DNA of 7,871 nucleotides from WGMK01 sp046047315 (GCA_046047315.1 JBJOID010000031.1:1-7871), one strand, 5' to 3'. Numbered from the stretch's first letter, positions 1-7,066 are shown. The notes: generated by a model not told the origin, from the letters alone. A program made the numbers and translations.

Positions 1-982
1 AGCGCATTGTCCCCATCGGGTGCAGTTTAGCATACTTGGCTAAATCGAAAGCAACCACGGGTTGCAAGGCCTGCCACCAGGGCGCAAGATGCCCGCTTAC
101 AAAGCGTTCCACACCTGCGGCGTTCATGTGATCGGAATCGTAAAAGTATTCGGGCGAAGGCATTGCGTCGACGAGATTGCTCTGCGTAAACGCAAATTCC
201 TCACGTAAATTATTCAGTAATTCATGGAAGGCAGCGGCGCCCGGCTCCTCCCCCAACAACGTAGGCATAAGCATCACGTGCGCCGCAATGCCTTCGCTTT
301 GACAGCGTTCGAGCATCTTTCGCAGATAGCGCCCATAGTGCGCCATCTTCTCGGGGGACAGCCCCTCCAAGTAGAGCGAGTCCATGCGGCGGGCGACATG
401 CTCCTGATCGGGCAGTGAACTCAACGCGTTGTCGAAACGGGGCAACGGCGACGGTTCGCGCAAGATCCATTCGAGTGTGAACTTGTGTCGCACATGCGTG
501 AGGATGCGCCGCCAAGGATATGCATCTGCCAGAAGCGCACGAAAGAAGCCGAATTCGAAAGGTTCGTAGTAGACGAACTTGTGCTGCTCGTTGCAGGCCT
601 CGCTGAAAAAGACGAAAGGATCGAGGGCGATCAGGACCGCCTTGGGGCGCATGCCTCTGTCGAGGGCATGCCGAAGGTAGGTCCAGGCGGGCTTCACGCC
701 TCCCGCGGCAGGCATCGCGAGATTCAGGACTCTCGCCCGCAACCCCTCTTCCAAGGCCTTGTGATTCGCCTCATAGCGGGACAAGGTGTACGCGCGGGAA
801 GTGCCCAGGATGATCAAGTCGTGGGGCTGGTCGAAGCGAAAGCCTTCCAGCTTGGCGTCGGTTTCCCAGGGATTCAGCGCATGCCCGCGCCCCAGCCACG
901 TGAGCGCGACCAACCCCGCCAGCGCATTGAGCGACAACAACAGCGCGGCGCGCCAAAGCAGTCTTGCCGCGTCCCTATTCAC
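1..982 (-). CDS. SGNH/GDSL-hydrolase-like membrane-anchored protein (3' end cut by window edge)
   Basis: The reading frame is open for 327 codons from a GTG at 982 to the left edge, with no stop, so the C-terminus is missing. Residues about 8-30 are hydrophobic and Leu/Ala-rich, which suggests an N-terminal membrane anchor with the rest in the periplasm. SGNH-fold landmarks appear in order: LGTSRA (Ser62, block I nucleophile position), NLAMPAAGG (88-95, block II Asn/Gly), the strand VLIALDPF (116-123), and YDSDHMNAAG (281-290) with the Asp282-x-x-His285 pair of block V. This resembles the AlgJ/DltD/DUF1574-like group that acts on envelope polysaccharide or acyl groups, but the substrate cannot be read from the sequence. 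The GTG is chosen because AGG at 991-989 lies six bases upstream and no ATG occurs until codon 90. It starts seven bases after the haloperoxidase stop, so the two are probably co-translated. Confidence 0.8.
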   Translation of the reverse strand, partial: MNRDAARLLWRAALLLSLNALAGLVALTWLGRGHALNPWETDAKLEGFRFDQPHDLIILGTSRAYTLSRYEANHKALEEGLRARVLNLAMPAAGGVKPAWTYLRHALDRGMRPKAVLIALDPFVFFSEACNEQHKFVYYEPFEFGFFRALLADAYPWRRILTHVRHKFTLEWILREPSPLPRFDNALSSLPDQEHVARRMDSLYLEGLSPEKMAHYGRYLRKMLERCQSEGIAAHVMLMPTLLGEEPGAAAFHELLNNLREEFAFTQSNLVDAMPSPEYFYDSDHMNAAGVERFVSGHLAPWWQALQPVVAFDLAKYAKLHPMGTMR

Positions 983-989
983 CCGTTGC

Positions 990-3209
990 CTAAATCTCCG
1001 TCGGGCAGCAGAAGCTGTCTTCGGTGGCTGGATTCTTGGTTACGCAGTAGCTGTACTCGCCCACGTTGAAAAACTGGATCATGCGGAGCAACTCGCTGAG
1101 ACTGAACGAGAAATCGGCCGGGGCGTAGTCTCCGTCGTGCGGATAGCAGGCGCCAAGAGCAGCCACGCCCTCCACACCCGGCTCGTATCCATCTTCCATG
1201 GATTCATTACAGCCGTAGCTTCCAATGTTGTAGAGCTGAATGCCGCGCAGCAATTCCGCCAGGCTGACCTTGTTGTCGCGATCCGTGTCGGCGGAGTGAT
1301 AGGGAGCCTCGCCGCTCCAGTATTGCCGAGCCTCGGCAAAGGCCTGCTCGCCAATTTGTTGCCCCGTAATCTGCCCTGGGTAATTGTCCGCGAGCCAGTG
1401 AATTCCCCCCACGATGCGCGAATACGCCGCCTCGGAAGCGGCGTCATAATAGGTGGCCCACTGAAGCTCCACGTCCACCGAGGGACCGTCTTCAAACTTC
1501 AGGTACTGGTTCTGTTCGGCAAGGTAGGTGCCAAGCCCTCCGGGGAAATAGGGGTCTCCCGTAAAGCGGTGCAAGACCGCTGCGCCGGAAAAGCTGTAGG
1601 TGCTGTGTCCGGAGTAGTATCCGCCAAAAGGCGGGCTCACGAAGCTGGGGCGCTGATAGGGCACCCAGTCGCCGCAAAGATACCACTCCACGCCGGAGTA
1701 ATCGTCTTCGATGTCCTCGGGCACATTCGGCCAGTTATAGACCGCGATGTTCCCCTCTTCGCCGAAGAGATGCGCATGGCGCTCGCCCGGTGCGGTGGAC
1801 TCGCTGGTGATCAATTCGATTAGGCCCGGAATCAGCTTGATGCCTAGGGGATTATAGTTCGGCAAATCCGGGTCCGAGGATTGACCGAGTTCACACAAGT
1901 AACGAATGCCGGAGATGGGTCGCACGCCATCGTAATGACCCTTAGTGCCCCAGCAGGTGATTGCCGCGTCATGCTCCGCGCCGTTTAGGGCGAGATACAG
2001 TTTGACGTCCCATTCGAGATCGTCAACGATTCCTCCCTCACCGCCGATCCGCTTCTCCGCGATGTTGTCGGACACGTAGTTGGCCAGCGTGTTCCAGTGT
2101 CCCGGCGGGGTCTCGCTCGAAGGGCCATCCGCCCAGAACTCGGCTATGACGCGCGCCCAATCGCCACGAGGAACAAAGTTCTGGACGTATGGCAAACCTG
2201 TTGCCGGGTTCACGTCGTACCCCGTGCCGTCATCCGCGCCTATGGTGTTGTTGCCGAGCGAGGCCGGGGAGATATCCTTCAAGATGCCGTCGTCGGGAGT
2301 CAGCCAGCTCGTGGCCTCGATTACGCCGATCAACTGATCCACGTACTCCTCGTGGGTATCGGTGCCGAACAGAGGAGGAGGCCCTGGATCAAAATAGACC
2401 CCGGCTTCACTGCGATCACGCTCTCTCAGTGCAAAGGGTGTGACGGTGCCCCAATGCGGCCCGAGAAATTTGGGGTAAGCCCCCAGCTCAATGCCGCCCT
2501 GATCGATGAAGAAATCCAAGGCGAGGGGTTGCCAGCGGTTGGGATCGCGCATGCAGGGCTCATCGGGATCGAAGGGTACGCCCGGAGGACAGCCGGGATT
2601 GCCAAAGAGGTTGACCACGAGAGGCCCGTTAACAGGTTCGTAGCCGTTGTTGGCTGCGTAGTTCGCCTGCTCGTTCGAGTTATCCGTAAGGCCCCACGCG
2701 ATAACCGCCGCAGCCACGCGATTCCCAAAGGCGGCGGGGGTGTCGCCTTCCGTGGTGGTGACTCCGGTGTCGTATCCCTGCAAGGCCATGCGGTTGTCGA
2801 ACTCGGCCAAACTCGCCACGGCTCCCGGGGAATTTTGAAAGCGGTGGCGCAGCAACCGATAACAGGCATAGCTGATGGCTTCCTCGCGCGCCGCGCGCAG
2901 GGACACGGGATCCTCTGGAGGTGTCAGCTTTTCCTTCACGAGGTAGCCAACCGCGTCGGCGTCGTAGGCCGCCCAAGCATCCCACATGCAGACCGAGGTG
3001 TGGAAAAGGTTGCGCGCGTGAACCACCGGACGCGCCGTGTCGCGGCGGATGGCGAAGAGGATCTCCTCGTTCCAGATGCGGGCGGCGGAATAGGTTTCGC
3101 CGCCCTTCATCTTCCGCTCCATATCGAAGCGTATCTGGGCATCCACCGGAGCGCAAAGCCCGGTCAAGCCAATGGTGAGAAACAGCAGTCGTAATCCCTG
3201 CGCGCGCAT
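990..3209 (-). CDS. Secreted vanadium-dependent haloperoxidase (PAP2 superfamily) with C-terminal dockerin-like modules
   Basis: This encodes 739 residues from the ATG at 3209. The family uses vanadate and hydrogen peroxide to oxidise halides, or acts as an acid phosphatase in related branches. Residues 1-24 form a signal peptide ending VDA before Gln25. The vanadate pocket is complete: Trp420-x-x-Lys423-x6-Arg430-Pro, then YSGHS with Ser533-Gly534-His535 (acid-base His), then SRIVGGIHWLAD with Arg598 and His604. The Lys-to-Arg spacing of 7 and Arg-to-His spacing of 6 match fungal chloroperoxidase, and Trp420 aligns with its Trp350. An N-terminal motif RPVVHARNLFHTS (about 60-72) is typical of the bacterial members. 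The tail (641-739) has two EF-hand/dockerin-like modules and several Cys. A start at 3251 is possible, but it has no Shine-Dalgarno, and 3209 has a perfect one. Haloperoxidase versus phosphatase activity, and halide choice, are not settled by sequence. Confidence 0.9.
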   Translation of the reverse strand: MRAQGLRLLFLTIGLTGLCAPVDAQIRFDMERKMKGGETYSAARIWNEEILFAIRRDTARPVVHARNLFHTSVCMWDAWAAYDADAVGYLVKEKLTPPEDPVSLRAAREEAISYACYRLLRHRFQNSPGAVASLAEFDNRMALQGYDTGVTTTEGDTPAAFGNRVAAAVIAWGLTDNSNEQANYAANNGYEPVNGPLVVNLFGNPGCPPGVPFDPDEPCMRDPNRWQPLALDFFIDQGGIELGAYPKFLGPHWGTVTPFALRERDRSEAGVYFDPGPPPLFGTDTHEEYVDQLIGVIEATSWLTPDDGILKDISPASLGNNTIGADDGTGYDVNPATGLPYVQNFVPRGDWARVIAEFWADGPSSETPPGHWNTLANYVSDNIAEKRIGGEGGIVDDLEWDVKLYLALNGAEHDAAITCWGTKGHYDGVRPISGIRYLCELGQSSDPDLPNYNPLGIKLIPGLIELITSESTAPGERHAHLFGEEGNIAVYNWPNVPEDIEDDYSGVEWYLCGDWVPYQRPSFVSPPFGGYYSGHSTYSFSGAAVLHRFTGDPYFPGGLGTYLAEQNQYLKFEDGPSVDVELQWATYYDAASEAAYSRIVGGIHWLADNYPGQITGQQIGEQAFAEARQYWSGEAPYHSADTDRDNKVSLAELLRGIQLYNIGSYGCNESMEDGYEPGVEGVAALGACYPHDGDYAPADFSFSLSELLRMIQFFNVGEYSYCVTKNPATEDSFCCPTEI
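1044..1139 (-). repeat. Dockerin/EF-hand-like module 2 in the haloperoxidase tail
   Basis: This covers residues about 691-722. The helix SLSELLRMIQFFNVGEYSYC clearly repeats module 1, but the preceding loop (HDGDYAPADFSFS) has lost the regular acidic spacing, so calcium binding here is doubtful. Modules of this wording recur at the ends of secreted proteins in Hydrogenedentota-like genomes, from memory of the family. They may serve as attachment or sorting domains. Confidence 0.6.
1209..1289 (-). repeat. Dockerin/EF-hand-like module 1 in the haloperoxidase tail
   Basis: This covers residues about 641-667 of the haloperoxidase (start at 3209). The loop DTDRDNKVSLAE places Asp at positions 1, 3 and 5, Ser at 9 and Glu at 12, which is a good EF-hand calcium loop. 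It is followed by the helix ELLRGIQLYN and ends in GSYGC. It pairs with a second, weaker copy 54 residues downstream. Confidence 0.65.
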
Positions 3210-3218
3210 CGTGCCCAA

Positions 3219-3224
3219 CCTCCT
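3219..3224 (-). promoter_or_regulatory. Ribosome binding site that decides the haloperoxidase start
   Basis: On the minus strand AGGAGG stands nine bases before the ATG at 3209. The in-frame ATG at 3251, 14 codons upstream, has no such site. The downstream ATG also yields a compact signal peptide, so it is the preferred start. Confidence 0.8.
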
Positions 3225-3253
3225 GAATAATCCCCAAACTCCCCCGTTCATTT

Positions 3254-3283
3254 AGCTTAACATGGGAGAGGCTGAATTGCCAA
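3254..3283 (-). promoter_or_regulatory. Possible sigma70-like promoter for the haloperoxidase
   Basis: On the minus strand TTGGCA (3283-3278, 5 of 6 matches to the -35 consensus) is followed after 18 bases by TAAGCT (3259-3254). The latter keeps the T, A and final T that matter most in a -10 box. Transcription would begin near 3247, about 38 bases before the ATG at 3209 and downstream of the ATG at 3251. The 114-base gap here (3323-3210) holds nothing else that I can see, and no terminator with a U-run. Confidence 0.35.
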
Positions 3284-3323
3284 GAAGTGAAAATAACGCG
3301 ATTAGGCAGAGCGATAAGGTCGA

Positions 3324-3476
3324 CTACTCCCGGAACAGGTCACGCCAGTTCGTAAGCGCATTGGCCAGAGCGGCAATTATATCCACTAGTCCTACCACGA
3401 CGGAAAGCTTTTGCTGTGTCTCCAGTAAGGACGCGGCCGCCGGGCGAGTGATGGAGCGAAGGTGGTGTTGGTGCAT
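3324..3476 (-). CDS. Small ORF of 50 residues, unknown function
   Basis: I do not recognise this protein. ATG at 3476 begins 18 bases after the porin stop, and AGGA at 3489-3486 sits nine bases upstream, so translation by the same ribosomes or from the same message is plausible. The N-terminus (MHQHHLRSITR) is rich in His and Arg. Residues 25-41 (SVVVGLVDIIAALANAL) form a hydrophobic or amphipathic helix with one Asp and one Asn. The end is WRDLFRE, then TAG at 3326-3324. The layout of basic head, hydrophobic helix and charged tail would fit a small membrane-associated protein, but this is inference. Codon third positions look as GC-biased as the neighbours in the first half. A chance ORF in a 285-base intergenic region cannot be excluded. 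Confidence 0.5.
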   Translation of the reverse strand: MHQHHLRSITRPAAASLLETQQKLSVVVGLVDIIAALANALTNWRDLFRE

Positions 3477-3485
3477 ATGAGCTAT

Positions 3486-3489
3486 TCCT
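3486..3489 (-). promoter_or_regulatory. Ribosome binding site of the 50-residue small ORF
   Basis: AGGA on the minus strand, within TAGGAATAGCTCAT, precedes ATG at 3476 by nine bases and lies just after the porin TAA at 3497-3495. Position and spacing are what a genuine start would have, and this is the main argument that the small ORF is translated. Confidence 0.45.
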
Positions 3490-3494
3490 AAGTA

Positions 3495-4955
3495 TTAAAA
3501 GTCCAGTTGTACTCGGGTCTGGAAGCTTTGGAAATCCCCGTCATAGAAGGGGTGGTCGACTTCATTCAACTTATAATTCCAAGACATGCGCAGGTTGGAA
3601 TTGATGTACCAATTGAGACCGAATGTGAGACTAGAATGCTCACCGCCGGTGATGGAAGAATCAGACAGATCAACGGCTCCGTAGCGCAGGCCGAGTTCCC
3701 AAGCCCCAGGTCCACGCTGCCCCGAGCGCAAGCTGAAAGGACGATCGGGCGCAGGCGAACTGAAGCGCGCGGAGGCGTGGCTATAGGGGCGGTGCTCTCC
3801 GGTCAGCAGATACATTGCCTGAGCATAGTATCCAGAGAAGTCCAGATTGCCGGCAAAGGTGGTCTCCACACTGGAGAGAACATACTCTCCCTGAAAGGAA
3901 AAGGGGCCGAACACGGTCGCGAGTTCAACACCGAGCAAATCGAGGTCGTCAGCGCGGGCATCGGTTAACCGGAATAACCCGGGAAGATTATCGGGATCTA
4001 TGTAGCGGAAACGGGCGAGCCGGGTTTCCGGACGAAGGCCAAAGGAAAGCCGGGCGCCGTCGGGATTGCGGTGGCTGTACGCCGCTCCCAGGTGAATCAG
4101 GCGGCGTCCCTCTTGGGCGTAATAGGGCAGGCCGGTCACGCGGGCCGTTACGGCATAGCCCTGATCCTCGTCGGAATCGTTGCTGCTGGGTATGTCATCG
4201 GTCTCCTTGAAAACACCCAGCGCCCACGTCAAACGCTCCGCCTTGGGCTGACCGAGCAAGGCATCGGTCAACATGACCCCCGCATTGCGCGACGGCATAA
4301 GGACATCGAGCAAGGGGTTTTCCTGAAACTGTCGGTCCATCGAACCATTCAACTCATCGAGACCGAAAGGTTCCTTGAAGTGCCCCAATCTTAGGGCCAA
4401 GGCCCGCTCGGCGCCATAGGGCAATGCAGTATATTCGAAGTAAACGTCTCGAAACTTTGGGGTATCCAGTCCGGTTTCCCCAGCAAAATCGATCTCCATC
4501 TGATACTTGAAATCACTGTGAAGCTGGCCACTGAGGACAAGTCGTGCATGCCGGAATCCGGTGCCGTCCTGCTCGTCCCCTACCGAGCGTTCCAATTCAC
4601 GGTCTTGATTGAACCATGCCCAGTCATGGGAAAGCTTTAGTCCGATGCGCGTCTCGAATGCTCCGTCCGCCGAGCGAATCCTCAAGCCATCCTCTCCCAC
4701 CATAACGGTGGGCTCCTTTTCATCGGTGTCTGCGGGCGCCGATGCGTCAGGAACTACCGCGGAAGAGGGCTCGGGGGTGGACTCCTGGGTGGCCATGCGG
4801 GCTTCCAAGTCCTGCAACTGGCGCGTCAGGGTCTCCACCTGTTGACGAAGTATCTCCACCTCTTCCCGAGAGGGAGGTTCCTCGCTCGCGCCTGCAGAAA
4901 ACATACCCGTCAGGAAAACAAGATTCACTGCGACAAGGCTTTGAAAACGAAACAA
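3495..4955 (-). CDS. OprO/OprP-type outer-membrane porin (Porin_O_P family)
   Basis: This encodes 486 residues from a TTG at 4955. Residues 1-23 form a signal peptide (MFRFQSLVAVNLVFLTG..., cleavage after AGA). Residues about 31-54 (EEVEILRQQVETLTRQLQDL...) form a coiled coil, followed by a Pro/Ala/Ser/Thr linker to about 82, as in porins that reach into the periplasm. The barrel carries family hallmarks: GFRHARLVLSGQLHSDFKY, DFAG, KFRDVYFEYTALPYG, LRLGHFKEPFGLDEL and PSRNAGVML. The last residue is Phe486, the sorting signal for outer-membrane assembly. Characterised members pass phosphate or pyrophosphate, but the family is broad and specificity cannot be read here. A TTG at 5045 overlaps the EF-G stop and has AAGGA nine bases upstream. 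It would add 30 residues before the signal peptide, so 4955, with GGGAG seven bases upstream, is preferred. Confidence 0.88.
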   Translation of the reverse strand: MFRFQSLVAVNLVFLTGMFSAGASEEPPSREEVEILRQQVETLTRQLQDLEARMATQESTPEPSSAVVPDASAPADTDEKEPTVMVGEDGLRIRSADGAFETRIGLKLSHDWAWFNQDRELERSVGDEQDGTGFRHARLVLSGQLHSDFKYQMEIDFAGETGLDTPKFRDVYFEYTALPYGAERALALRLGHFKEPFGLDELNGSMDRQFQENPLLDVLMPSRNAGVMLTDALLGQPKAERLTWALGVFKETDDIPSSNDSDEDQGYAVTARVTGLPYYAQEGRRLIHLGAAYSHRNPDGARLSFGLRPETRLARFRYIDPDNLPGLFRLTDARADDLDLLGVELATVFGPFSFQGEYVLSSVETTFAGNLDFSGYYAQAMYLLTGEHRPYSHASARFSSPAPDRPFSLRSGQRGPGAWELGLRYGAVDLSDSSITGGEHSSLTFGLNWYINSNLRMSWNYKLNEVDHPFYDGDFQSFQTRVQLDF

Positions 4956-4962
4956 GACCCGG

Positions 4963-4967
4963 CTCCC
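4963..4967 (-). promoter_or_regulatory. Ribosome binding site for the preferred porin TTG start
   Basis: GGGAG on the minus strand lies seven bases before TTG at 4955. This start gives a normal-length signal peptide, whereas the TTG at 5045 would give a 35-residue polar head before the hydrophobic stretch. Confidence 0.5.
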
Positions 4968-4995
4968 GATAGTAGGAATTAAATCGCCCAACGGG

Positions 4996-5026
4996 ATTCT
5001 AACAATATTAGCGCGCAGCCTTGCAA
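4996..5026 (-). promoter_or_regulatory. Possible internal promoter ahead of the porin
   Basis: On the minus strand TTGCAA (5026-5021, 4 of 6) and TAGAAT (5001-4996, 5 of 6) are separated by 19 bases, slightly longer than ideal. The stretch is locally AT-rich (TAATATTGTTAGAAT) compared with its surroundings. Transcription would begin near 4989, leaving a leader that contains the GGGAG site for TTG 4955 but excludes TTG 5045. Confidence 0.3.
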
Positions 5027-5041
5027 GAACCTGGCGCCAGA

Positions 5042-7060
5042 TCAACTCTGGGATTCCTTTATAACCGTAGCTGCAAGATGCTCGGGCAGCTCTTCGTAGT
5101 GTGATGGATGGGTTTCAAAAGTTCCCTTGCCTTGAGTCATGGAACGCAACTGCGAGGAATAGGACAGGATTTCCGCCTCTGGCACATGGGCGCGCACCGT
5201 CTGGCGTCCCGGCCCCGCAGAGTCAATCCCCAAAATTCGCCCGCGTCGACTGTTCAGATCACCGGTGATATCCCCCAGGTATTCCTCGGGCACCGTGATA
5301 TCCAGATTCACATAGGGCTCCAGCAAACAGGGTGAAGCCTGCTTGACGGCGTCTTGAATGGCCATGGACGCGGCGATTTGGAAGGCCATGTCGGACGAGT
5401 CCACGGTATGGAACGAACCATCAAAGAGTTCCACGACGATATCCACCACGGGATGGCCGGAAATGACGCCACGCCGCAGGGCTTCCTGGGCGCCTTTATC
5501 CACCGATGGTATGTACTGCTTTGGCACCACGCCCCCGGTGATGCTGTCCACGAAGCGGTAGCCCTCGCCCCGGTCATTCGGTCGGATACGAATCTGCACA
5601 TCGCCATACTGGCCATGGCCGCCGGACTGCTTCTTGTGCCGGGCGCGCACTTCCGCCGTGCCTCGAATCGTTTCCCGGTAGGCGATACGGGGTGGGCGCA
5701 CTTCAGCTGAAACTCCGAATTGGCGCTGCATACGCTCGAGCAAGACCGAGAGCTGCATGTCCCCCACGCCCTTGATAATGTGCTCCCCCGTCAGCTCGTC
5801 GCGGTAGTGCTCGAAGGTGGGGTCCTCCTCATGAAGTTTCCCCAAGGCCTCGCCTATCTTGTCCTCGTCGGCGCGGGTCTTGGGAATGATGGCCAGCCGT
5901 ACCATCCCCTCCGGCAATTCAATGGGCGGCATTTCGTAGTCCTGACCAAGGGCCTCGAGCGTGTCGCCGAAATGGGTGTTCTTCAGCTTGGTGATTGCGG
6001 CCAGGTCCCCGGGGCCCACCTGATCCACGCTTTCCTGATTCTTGCCATTCAACATGAGAATCTGGCCCACCCGCTCCTTGTGGCCGCGCGTGTGGTTATA
6101 AATCTCCGTATTCGCTTTGAGCGTGCCATTCAACACACGGAAAAAGGTCAGATGCCCCACGTAGGGATCAATGGCGGCGTGGAAGACCTGCCCCAGAAAC
6201 GGGGCCTCGGCAGACACGGGCAACTCCACCCGTTCGCCGCTGCCGTCATGCACGATGACGTGACGTTCCGCCGGGCTTTGGAAGGAGTCCGCGATGAGGT
6301 CCAGCAATTCCCGGATACCCAGGTCGCGCTCGGCGGAGCCCGCCAACACGGGAATGATTTTGCCCAAGGTGATGCCAAGGTGTAGGCCGCGGTGAAACTC
6401 TTCCGGCGACAACTCCCCGGTTTCGAGATACTTTGCCAGCAGGTCCTCGTCCGCTTCAGCCACCGCGTCGCTCATCTCTTCGCGGATTCGGGCTATCTCC
6501 GCCTCGACCCCAGCGGTGTCGCCATCGAAAATGTTCACCACCCGCTCCAGGGCCTGCCCCTTTCCCACGGGCACCACCAGCGGAACACACTGCTTGCCGT
6601 AGACTTCGCGCAATTGGCGGACCACATCATCGAAATCCGTGTGCTCGCGGTCGAGTTTATTGACAAAAAACGCGCGTGGAACGTCATGCAGGGAGGCATA
6701 TTTAACCGCGTTGTCCGCCCCGGCCTGAGGCCCCGCCGTGGCGTCGATCACGATAACCACCCCATCGAGCACGGCGGAGGATGCGGCGATCTCTCCCACA
6801 AAATCCGCATAGCCGGGGTGATCCACCAGATGAATCCGCTCCCCCTTCCAGTCGACGTGGGCCAGCTTCATGGTCACGGTGTGATGGTGCTCGATCTCCT
6901 CTTGGAGATAATCGCCCACGGTGTTACCCTCGGCAATGCTGCCCAGGCGGTTTACCACTCCCGCGTCGTAAAGCACATGCTCCAGTAGCGTGGTCTTACC
7001 CGCGCTACCATCGCCCAATATTCCAGCATTTCTAATTCGTGCAGGGTCAATCATCGCCAT
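5042..7060 (-). CDS. EF-G-like translation factor paralogue (EF-G2-type GTPase)
   Basis: This encodes 672 residues, a little shorter than canonical EF-G (about 700). The domain order is that of EF-G: G domain with P-loop GDGSAGKTT (16-24), Walker B/G3 VDHPGYADF (79-87), NKLD (134-137) and GSA (241-243); domain II about 285-360; III about 385-455; IV about 460-585; V to the end. Domain IV keeps QSGGHGQYGD (478-487), GGVVPKQYIPSVDKG and SFHTVDSSDMAF. In the last, His551 matches the tip His583 of E. coli EF-G needed for translocation. Domain V has GDLNSRRG. Differences from canonical EF-G are His to Asp in the P-loop (Asp17), DTPGH changed to DHPGY (Tyr84 in place of the water-activating His), and HHHT in switch I instead of RGIT. 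These place it with the EF-G-like class (cd04170-type), a paralogue rather than the main fusA product. ATG at 7060 has AGGAGG six bases upstream. Confidence 0.92.
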   Translation of the reverse strand: MAMIDPARIRNAGILGDGSAGKTTLLEHVLYDAGVVNRLGSIAEGNTVGDYLQEEIEHHHTVTMKLAHVDWKGERIHLVDHPGYADFVGEIAASSAVLDGVVIVIDATAGPQAGADNAVKYASLHDVPRAFFVNKLDREHTDFDDVVRQLREVYGKQCVPLVVPVGKGQALERVVNIFDGDTAGVEAEIARIREEMSDAVAEADEDLLAKYLETGELSPEEFHRGLHLGITLGKIIPVLAGSAERDLGIRELLDLIADSFQSPAERHVIVHDGSGERVELPVSAEAPFLGQVFHAAIDPYVGHLTFFRVLNGTLKANTEIYNHTRGHKERVGQILMLNGKNQESVDQVGPGDLAAITKLKNTHFGDTLEALGQDYEMPPIELPEGMVRLAIIPKTRADEDKIGEALGKLHEEDPTFEHYRDELTGEHIIKGVGDMQLSVLLERMQRQFGVSAEVRPPRIAYRETIRGTAEVRARHKKQSGGHGQYGDVQIRIRPNDRGEGYRFVDSITGGVVPKQYIPSVDKGAQEALRRGVISGHPVVDIVVELFDGSFHTVDSSDMAFQIAASMAIQDAVKQASPCLLEPYVNLDITVPEEYLGDITGDLNSRRGRILGIDSAGPGRQTVRAHVPEAEILSYSSQLRSMTQGKGTFETHPSHYEELPEHLAATVIKESQS

Positions 7061-7066
7061 AACGCA

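Noticed and set aside
485..1069. A 194-codon plus-strand open frame opposite the SGNH-like gene
   Set aside because: The minus-strand frame here carries ordered SGNH blocks and an N-terminal membrane segment, while the plus-strand product is Arg/Gln-rich with no domain.
786..1823. A 345-codon plus-strand open frame opposite the SGNH and haloperoxidase genes
   Set aside because: It spans the junction of two well-supported minus-strand genes, its translation shows no domain, and long antisense frames are common in GC-rich coding DNA.
2097..3194. A 365-codon plus-strand open frame opposite the haloperoxidase
   Set aside because: It lies entirely antisense to a gene with clear catalytic motifs, and its translation is Arg/Gly/Val-rich with no recognisable fold.
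3291..3323. A possible terminator after the small ORF, suggested by CGCGTTATTTT on the minus strand
   Set aside because: Only a three-pair stem (CGC/GCG) could be drawn before the T-run, too weak for an intrinsic terminator.
3262..3480. A 72-codon plus-strand open frame in the gap between porin and haloperoxidase
   Set aside because: It has no convincing ribosome binding site, an unstructured composition, and it opposes the direction of all neighbours; the 50-codon minus-strand frame there has better start signals.
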